Shown here piece after piece: positions 15,717 to 19,919 of a DNA stretch of 19,919 nucleotides. The translations under genes and the position numbers were made by a program. Every line of letters begins with the position of its first letter. Position 1 is the first letter of the stretch. The stretch covers positions 1 to 19,919 of the forward strand of contig MGSI01000103.1 in assembly GCA_001798455.1 (NCBI GenBank), in the 5' to 3' direction. Origin of the DNA: Deltaproteobacteria bacterium RIFCSPLOWO2_02_FULL_57_26 (lineage in GTDB: Bacteria > Desulfobacterota > Binatia > UBA9968). The notes beneath the pieces are model-generated. The model worked only from the letters and a program-made list of their open reading frames with translations, was not told the origin of the DNA and did not search any database.

Positions 15717-16490
15717 TTATCCCCCTCTTTTCTTTAGGAAGTGCTCGGCCTTCGTCAGATCCTCGGGAGTGTCGACTTCCACCGAAGGCTCGTCCACGTC
15801 GGCCACACGAATGCGGTACCCATGCGCCAGAGCGCGCAGTTGCTCCAAGCCCTCGGTCCGCTCCAGCGCCGTGGGTCGAAGACGGGCGAACTTCATGAGA
15901 AAATCCCGGCGATAGATGTAAACCCCCACATGCCGATGCCCCCAGATTCTGGCCCGAGCGAGAGCCGGGGAGTTAGTCCCGTCGCGGGAAGGGGCTCCCT
16001 CGCGCAGAAAGGGTACGGGTGCGCGGGAGAAATAAAGGGCGAAACCGTGGGCGTCGGAAACTACCTTGACGACATTGGGGTTGAACCATTCTTCCCGCTG
16101 AAAGATGGGAGTCCGGGCCGTTCCCATCGGGATGGAGCGATCAAGGCGTAGCGGCCTTAAGGTTCGCGCGATTGTCCGGGGTTGCACAAAGGGCAGATCC
16201 CCCTGCACGTTCACCACCCATTCGGCCTTGAGCTTCTTGGCCACTTCGGCCAAGCGATCGGTGCCGCTGGCGTGGTTGGGAGAGGTGAGGACGGCTTCTC
16301 CGCCGAATCCCCTTACGGTCTCGAGAATTCTGCGATCGTCGGTGGCGACCAGAATGCGGTCCAGGCCGGGCACCTTAGAGGCGCTTTCGTAAACGTGCTG
16401 AATCATAGGCTTACCGCCGATCAGGGCTAGAGGCTTTCCGGGAAATCGCGTGGAGCCATAACGGGCCGGGATAATTGCCACGACAGTCAT
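15717..16490 (-). CDS. kdsB: 3-deoxy-manno-octulosonate cytidylyltransferase (CMP-Kdo synthetase)
   Basis: KdsB activates Kdo with CTP for transfer to lipid A. The 257-residue protein shows IIPARYGSTRFPGKPLALIGGKPMI (6-30), the CTP-binding LTSPNHASGTDRLAEV (68-83), VVNVQGDLP (92-100), GHRHVGVYIYRRDFL and EQLRALAHGYRIRV, and VEVDTPEDL near the end. The family's usual GDEP reads GDLP here: the metal-binding Asp (D98) is kept and the next Glu is Leu. It is the first gene of the long minus-strand block. It lies about 110 nt after a strong promoter (16606-16634) and past a terminator-like leader hairpin. The SD before the ATG is weak. Confidence 0.96.
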   Translation of the reverse strand: MTVVAIIPARYGSTRFPGKPLALIGGKPMIQHVYESASKVPGLDRILVATDDRRILETVRGFGGEAVLTSPNHASGTDRLAEVAKKLKAEWVVNVQGDLPFVQPRTIARTLRPLRLDRSIPMGTARTPIFQREEWFNPNVVKVVSDAHGFALYFSRAPVPFLREGAPSRDGTNSPALARARIWGHRHVGVYIYRRDFLMKFARLRPTALERTEGLEQLRALAHGYRIRVADVDEPSVEVDTPEDLTKAEHFLKKRGG

Positions 16491-16556
16491 GGAATCCGAG
16501 GCTTAAGTTGCGCTGAGAGACAACCAGGAGCGAGGCGGTCTGGAAGCCGATGCCTG

Positions 16557-16580
16557 AAAATAAAAAGCCGCGACGGCCCT
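16557..16580 (-). terminator. Terminator-like leader hairpin upstream of kdsB
   Basis: On the minus strand AGGGCCG-TCG-CGGCTTT (16580-16564; two G·T pairs) is followed by TTATTTT. It lies downstream of the predicted transcription start (about 16599) and about 67 bp before the kdsB ATG. It could act as an attenuator of the operon. Confidence 0.4.
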
Positions 16581-16605
16581 TGCGGAAAGCGCATCACGGA
16601 ATTTG

Positions 16606-16634
16606 ACTATACCCCCACCCCCAGATGGTGTCAA
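16606..16634 (-). promoter_or_regulatory. Strong sigma-70 promoter of the kdsB operon
   Basis: Minus strand: a perfect TTGACA (16634-16629), a 17-bp spacer containing a G-rich run, and TATAGT (16611-16606, 5/6). It is in the only divergent intergenic region of the window and faces kdsB. The predicted leader is about 110 nt. This is the best promoter match I found here. Confidence 0.7.
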
Positions 16635-16696
16635 CGAGATTCTTTTGAAGAGATGATCAGATCCGACGTCTAAACGGCACGGAAGGAGGTGATTTC

Positions 16697-16939
16697 ATGA
16701 AAAGCGCGCTCAAGCTACTGCTCGTAGCCTTAATTACCCTGGCGTTCAGCGGAGTTAGCTTTGCCCAGGCCAAGCCAGCCACTCCGGCTACCCCGGCCAG
16801 TCCGGCGGTAGAAAAGATGGAAAAGAAGCAAGACGACGCGAAAGGGAAGAAAGCCAAGGCCAAAGCAAAAGGCAAAGCCAAGGCCAAGGCAAAGGCAAAA
16901 AAGGCAGAGGAAAAAGCAGAACAGAAGAAGGGTCAGTAA
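16697..16939 (+). CDS. Secreted Lys/Ala-rich low-complexity small protein
   Basis: The 80-residue product begins with a clear signal peptide (MKSALKLLLVALITLAFSGVSFA, cleavage likely before QAKPA). The mature part is a Pro/Ala stretch with ATPATPASPA followed by a strongly basic repeat of Lys-Ala and Lys-Gly pairs (about residues 50-70), then EEKAEQKK. There is no Cys, no aromatic residue in the mature part and no domain I know. The RBS is exceptional: AAGGAGGTGA at 16683-16692, fully complementary to the 16S 3' end, which suggests high expression. It is transcribed away from the LPS operon. A periplasmic polycation could bind LPS, nucleic acid or peptidoglycan, but that is speculation. A long hairpin follows at 16960-16996. 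Confidence 0.8.
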   Translation: MKSALKLLLVALITLAFSGVSFAQAKPATPATPASPAVEKMEKKQDDAKGKKAKAKAKGKAKAKAKAKKAEEKAEQKKGQ

Positions 16940-16959
16940 CCTAGGGCCCTCGGGTCTCT

Positions 16960-16996
16960 GGGGAGGGGTGGCTTACTTGGTGAGCCGTCCCTCCCC
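16960..16996 (+). terminator. Strong hairpin after the Lys/Ala-rich gene
   Basis: GGGGAGGGGTGGCT (16960-16973) pairs with AGCCGTCCCTCCCC (16983-16996) at 12 of 14 positions around a 9-nt loop. The following TCTGCTTTAAAGG is a weak U-tract, so it is either a terminator or a stabilising 3' stem-loop. It starts 21 bp after the stop codon. Confidence 0.6.
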
Positions 16997-17043
16997 TCTG
17001 CTTTAAAGGCTGCGCGGCTGGCCCGACTGCCTCCAAAACCGGC

Positions 17044-17074
17044 TTGCTTGATTTCACCCGGGATATTCTATAAA
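17044..17074 (+). promoter_or_regulatory. Candidate promoter of the zinc-ribbon gene
   Basis: A near-consensus -10, TATAAA (17069-17074), lies 55 bp upstream of the gene start. The -35 is uncertain: TTGCTT gives a 19-bp spacer and TTGATT (17048-17053) a 15-bp spacer. Confidence 0.35.
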
Positions 17075-17128
17075 CTTTTTTCGAGCTTTGGGTGGGTTTC
17101 GATTGGTGAGCCGAAAGGAGGAGTGGAG

Positions 17129-17311
17129 ATGGAGTTGCCGAAATGCCAGAAGTGTAATAATGGGGTGCTCATCCCATTATCGGACTACGGCCAGGATGGA
17201 GCTTCGGTGACGTTCAAGGCGTGGGCCTGTACCAATCTAGATTGCGGTTTTTCTCTCCGGGTTGATAAAGGGGAGGTAAGCTACGGGAAAAGGATCGAAC
17301 CGAAACACTGA
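17129..17311 (+). CDS. Small zinc-ribbon protein
   Basis: The 60-residue protein MELPKCQKCNNGVLIPLSDY... has CxxC (C6, C9) and CxxxxC (C34, C39 in ACTNLDCGF), enough for one zinc ribbon, with a beta-rich centre (GASVTFKAWACTN) and a basic C-terminus (YGKRIEPKH). Such small ribbons bind Zn structurally and may contact nucleic acid or protein; the function is unknown. An in-frame ATG at 17048 would add 27 residues, but that stretch is coded by the promoter region, and the ATG at 17129 has AAAGGAGG 7-8 nt upstream, so I chose the shorter form. It is followed by a textbook terminator at 17354-17384, hence probably a single-gene transcript. Confidence 0.8.
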   Translation: MELPKCQKCNNGVLIPLSDYGQDGASVTFKAWACTNLDCGFSLRVDKGEVSYGKRIEPKH

Positions 17312-17353
17312 TTTTAAGTAACAAAAGCAGCTTCAAAGCGTTTGGGTGTTTGG

Positions 17354-17384
17354 AAAAGGGGGAACGAGCAGGTCCCCCTTTTTT
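17354..17384 (+). terminator. Intrinsic terminator after the zinc-ribbon gene
   Basis: AAAAGGGGGA (17354-17363) pairs perfectly with TCCCCCTTTT (17373-17382) around a 9-nt loop, and the T-run continues to 17384. It lies only 33 bp before the MFS start codon. Confidence 0.85.
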
Positions 17385-17416
17385 GTTTGTGTGCGCCAAC
17401 CGGCGAGATTTTTTCG

Positions 17417-18799
17417 ATGAAGCGGAGAAGGTTTGACGTCCACGGTAGTCTGAGGGCCTCTTTCAAGGATGGCATCTTTGCCGCCATCATGTTGGGAGTC
17501 ACCGAGCACTACGCCATCCCCTTCGCCCTGTTCATGGCCGCAACCGTGCAGCAGGTCGGCTGGATCAGCGCCGTACCCAACTTGCTGGGTTCGATCTTCC
17601 AGCTCTTCGCGGTGCCGCTCATCCGCTGCCTTGGCGGGCGTTTGAAATTTTTGGTTCGCGCCGTCATCGCACAGGCGATTCTGTTGCTTTGCATCGCTTC
17701 GCTGGCGGGGACTGAGCTTTCATTTCGTCTGGGGCTTTTATTGTTGCTCCTGGCGCTCTTCACGGTGAGCGGAGGCTTGATCGGCCCTGCCTGGGGGAGC
17801 CTGATGAGCGATTGTATCCCTCTGAGCAAGCGGGGTAGCTATTTTGGGTGGCGCAACCGGATTCTTGGCATGATCGCGGTTCTCAGCATGGTAGGCGCGG
17901 GCCTCGTTCTCTACTGGACGCGAGAGTTTTCCCCCTCCATGGGCTTTTTTATCATCTTTCTGGTCGGGGCTGCGGCGCGCTTGGTCTCTTCGGCGTACAT
18001 CGCCCGGATGAGCGATGTGCCAATAAAAAAAAATCCGGCTCACGACTTCACCTTTTTCATGTTCGTAGCCCGCTTTAGAGAAAGCAACTTCGTCAAGTTT
18101 ATTGCCTACGTGGCTACTCTCACGTTCTCATCCTATTTGGCCTCCCCTTTCTTTACGGTCTTCATGCTTCGCGACCTTCAGTTCAGCTATCTCACGTACA
18201 TGGTCCTTCAGGTCGCCTCCACCGTGGCCGGGCTGGTCGCGTTGCCCTGGTGGGGGAGGCACGCGGATCTGGTGGGGAACGTCCGCGTGCTCAGGCTGTC
18301 CGGTTTTCTGGCGACGCTCGTCCCCCTTCTCTGGCTCATTTCCCACAACCTCGTTTACCTCGGCCTCCTGCAGATGTTTGCGGGCTTCGCTTGGAGTGGC
18401 GTCACCTTGTCGGCGACCAATTTTGTCTACGACGCCGTGACCCCACAGAAGCGGATTCGGTGCATCGGTTATTTTAACGTCATCAATGGCACGGCGCTTT
18501 TCTTTGGGGCCGCTCTAGGCGGTTTCCTTGCCTCCCGCCTGCCGCCGCTGTTGGGCTATTCCCTGCATAGCCTTTTTGGGCTCTCCTCGCTTTGCCGGCT
18601 CGGTTTTTATTTTCTCTTGTCGCGGCGCTTTCAGGAGGTAAGGCCGTCGCAAGCCGTTTCGAGCCAAGAGCTGTTTTTCAGCGTGGTGGGACTCCGCCCC
18701 GTCGTGGAGCCCCACGGGCAAGCCCGTGGCTCCACTTCGCCGTCTCTCGACTCGGCTGCGCCTCGCTCGGGACGACCCCGAGCAAGGGCCCACGGCTAA
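17417..18799 (+). CDS. Major facilitator superfamily transporter with a REP-encoded C-terminal tail
   Basis: The 460-residue protein is strongly hydrophobic with about 11-12 membrane helices. It carries MFS loop motifs: PLIRCLGGRLKFLV (67-80) after helix 2 and WWGRHADLVGN (278-288) in the second half. SDCIPLSKRGSYFGWRNRI (131-149) lies in the first half. The substrate is unknown. The ORF is open from 17342, but the part before 17417 is coded by the terminator; the ATG at 17417 opens MKRRRFDVHG, a normal cytosolic start with a weak SD. From about residue 430 the protein is coded by palindromic REP-like DNA, and the stop TAA is the loop of the last palindrome. The Arg/Pro/Ser tail is therefore probably not ancestral. 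Confidence 0.85.
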   Translation: MKRRRFDVHGSLRASFKDGIFAAIMLGVTEHYAIPFALFMAATVQQVGWISAVPNLLGSIFQLFAVPLIRCLGGRLKFLVRAVIAQAILLLCIASLAGTELSFRLGLLLLLLALFTVSGGLIGPAWGSLMSDCIPLSKRGSYFGWRNRILGMIAVLSMVGAGLVLYWTREFSPSMGFFIIFLVGAAARLVSSAYIARMSDVPIKKNPAHDFTFFMFVARFRESNFVKFIAYVATLTFSSYLASPFFTVFMLRDLQFSYLTYMVLQVASTVAGLVALPWWGRHADLVGNVRVLRLSGFLATLVPLLWLISHNLVYLGLLQMFAGFAWSGVTLSATNFVYDAVTPQKRIRCIGYFNVINGTALFFGAALGGFLASRLPPLLGYSLHSLFGLSSLCRLGFYFLLSRRFQEVRPSQAVSSQELFFSVVGLRPVVEPHGQARGSTSPSLDSAAPRSGRPRARAHG

Positions 18800-18818
18800 G
18801 GCCGTGGCCCACGTCGAG
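18704..18818. repeat. Cluster of REP-like palindromes at the MFS 3' end
   Basis: Three palindromes follow one another: GTGGAGCCCCACGGGC/GCCCGTGGCTCCAC (18704-18735, two extra C in the left arm), GCTCGGG-ACGAC-CCCGAGC (18765-18783), and GGGCCCACGGC-TAAG-GCCGTGGCCC (18786-18810). Short arms CTCGAC (18746-18751) and GTCGAG (18813-18818) enclose the second and third, so the third looks nested inside the second. The first and third share the CCACGG/CCGTGG core. Confidence 0.7.
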
Positions 18819-18889
18819 GGGTCGGCGGCCTACGCGCCTGGGTCCTGCGGCCCATCCGTCACAGGAATTAGTCTGTTTAGCTGAGCGGC

Positions 18890-19919
18890 TTACGTTGCGG
18901 GGGCCTGTTGCTCTTCCGTGGCTCGGTCTTTCAGTCGCTTGGGAATGGCAAAGATAAAGCGGCTCCCTTTCCCTGGTTCGCTCTCGACCCAAATCTTTCC
19001 CTTGTGAAGGTCGACAATTTCCTTGGCGATCGTGAGACCGAGGCCCGTGCTGCCAACGCCCCCGGAAGGAGAAGGGAGACTTCCCTGCTCGAATTTTCGA
19101 AAGATCCTATCCTGATCCTCAAGCGGAATCCCCACACCGGTATCCTGAACGCAAATGGCGACGCAGGGCTCCTGGGAGACCTCCTCTTCCTTGCGGTTGG
19201 GGTCGATCTCAAGTGTGACCCTTCCCCCATCGGGGGTGAATTTGACGGCATTCCCCAGGAGGTTGGTCACGACCTGGATGATGCGGTCGGGGTCCGCCTC
19301 CACCTCAACGTCGGGCACTGGAAGTTTCTCCTCGATCGCGATCTTTTTGTTTTCGGCCCACCCCCGGACCGTTTCCACCACGTGGTGCACCATGTCGCAT
19401 ATCTTAAAGGATATGGGTTTGAGCTTCATCTCTCCCGCCTCGAACTTGGCCACATCCAAAAGGTCGTTGACCAGACGGGAAAGACGGCTGATGTTGCGGG
19501 CCGCGATCTGGAGGAACTTTTCCTGTTCCGGGCTGACGGCCTCCACCTCTTTGGACAGAAGGATGTGCAGCGACTGTTCGATGGCGAGCAGGGGAGTGCG
19601 CATCTCGTGCGAGACATGAGCGACGAACTTGGATTTCACCTTATCGAGTTTTTTTTGCTTAGTGATGTCGCTCAAGACCGCGACCATTCCGACGGTCTCG
19701 CCCTCCTGATCTTCAATCACGGCGGAGCTTGCCTGGAGGATCTTCCGCGTCTCATCGTCGATACTTCGGACCTCGATTTCCTTGGCCACCTCATTCGCCT
19801 CATCCAGGAGAGGTCCTTTGGTGAGGGCGATGATGTGTTCGGCCCTCAGGCTTTGGCCGATCGGGACGCCCAGGCCTTGTCCCTGCTTGATGCCTAAGAG
19901 TTTTTCGGCGGCGGGATTG
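18890..19919 (-). CDS. PAS-containing sensor histidine kinase, C-terminal part
   Basis: The gene is cut at its 5' end by the right edge; 342 codons and the stop (TAA, 18892-18890) are visible. The first residues NPAAEKLLG (from 19918) and the later EDQEGETVGMVAVLSDITKQKKLD form a PAS domain. The HisKA dimerisation helix is FVAHVSHEMRTPLLAI with the phospho-acceptor His at visible residue 104. The HATPase_c domain has the N box VVTNLLGNAVKFTPDGG, G1 QDTGVGIP, F box RIFRKFEQ and G2 GSTGLGLTIAKEIVDLHKGKIWVES. All catalytic parts look intact. A GTG at 19789 could pass as a start, but the PAS frame continues to the edge, so the true start lies outside. It converges with the MFS gene; the partner response regulator is not seen. 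Confidence 0.93.
   Translation of the reverse strand, partial: NPAAEKLLGIKQGQGLGVPIGQSLRAEHIIALTKGPLLDEANEVAKEIEVRSIDDETRKILQASSAVIEDQEGETVGMVAVLSDITKQKKLDKVKSKFVAHVSHEMRTPLLAIEQSLHILLSKEVEAVSPEQEKFLQIAARNISRLSRLVNDLLDVAKFEAGEMKLKPISFKICDMVHHVVETVRGWAENKKIAIEEKLPVPDVEVEADPDRIIQVVTNLLGNAVKFTPDGGRVTLEIDPNRKEEEVSQEPCVAICVQDTGVGIPLEDQDRIFRKFEQGSLPSPSGGVGSTGLGLTIAKEIVDLHKGKIWVESEPGKGSRFIFAIPKRLKDRATEEQQAPAT

Noticed and set aside
16640..16680. Plus-strand promoter TTGAAG ... TCTAAA for the Lys/Ala-rich gene
   Set aside because: The implied start would fall at the SD itself, so the match is probably fortuitous; the true promoter is unclear.
18908..19897. 329-codon plus-strand frame over the histidine kinase
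   Set aside because: Antisense shadow; the kinase H, N, G1, F and G2 boxes are all on the minus strand.

Overview
The window reads as chromosomal DNA of a Gram-negative (LPS-bearing), moderately GC-rich bacterium. The gene order kdsB-pyrG-kdsA-kdsD-kdsC-lptC-lptA-lptB-rpoN-hpf-ptsN-rapZ-HPr matches what I know from deltaproteobacterial and related uncultured lineages (Desulfobacterota, Binatota, NC10-like groups). The lineage is an inference from gene order and protein style, not a search result.

Layout. (1) 1-467: the 5' part of a REP-associated tyrosine transposase (RAYT), cut by the window edge, with a nested palindromic element upstream of it. (2) 468-3151, minus strand: a three-member candidate operon coding for a two-domain VOC (glyoxalase/dioxygenase-fold) protein, an 18-residue micro-ORF with a strong Shine-Dalgarno, and a divergent L-asparaginase-like protein whose second catalytic motif is altered. 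(3) 3152-3581: a repeat-rich spacer holding a likely promoter, a CCCCTTT-type palindrome and an unusual 7-bp-period inverted repeat. (4) 3582-16490, minus strand: a tightly packed 15-gene block. Starting from its promoter it encodes the full CMP-Kdo pathway (KdsD, KdsA, KdsC, KdsB) plus CTP synthase, the inner LPS-export components LptC, LptA and LptB, sigma-54, hibernation factor, the nitrogen-PTS regulators (PtsN, RapZ, HPr), and finally the SAM-cycle pair MetK and AhcY. Many genes overlap or abut (ATGA, GTGA, TGATG junctions). (5) 16491-17384: a divergent promoter region, a secreted Lys/Ala-rich small protein and a small zinc-ribbon protein, each followed by a hairpin. (6) 17417-18799: an MFS transporter whose last ~30 codons and stop codon lie inside a cluster of REP-like palindromes. 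(7) 18890-19919: a PAS/HisKA/HATPase sensor kinase, convergent with the transporter and cut by the right edge.

How the genes work together. The core block ties LPS sugar synthesis and export to a regulatory module: KdsD-KdsA-KdsC make Kdo, PyrG supplies CTP, KdsB activates Kdo, and LptC/LptA/LptB move LPS outward. RpoN, PtsN, RapZ and HPr form the usual nitrogen-PTS neighbourhood. MetK makes S-adenosylmethionine and AhcY removes the S-adenosylhomocysteine left after methylation.

The most novel-looking part is the VOC / micro-ORF / asparaginase-like unit. Also notable are the several unrelated palindromic repeat families confined to the flanks of the core block, and terminator-like hairpins placed directly upstream of kdsB, lptC and the MFS gene.
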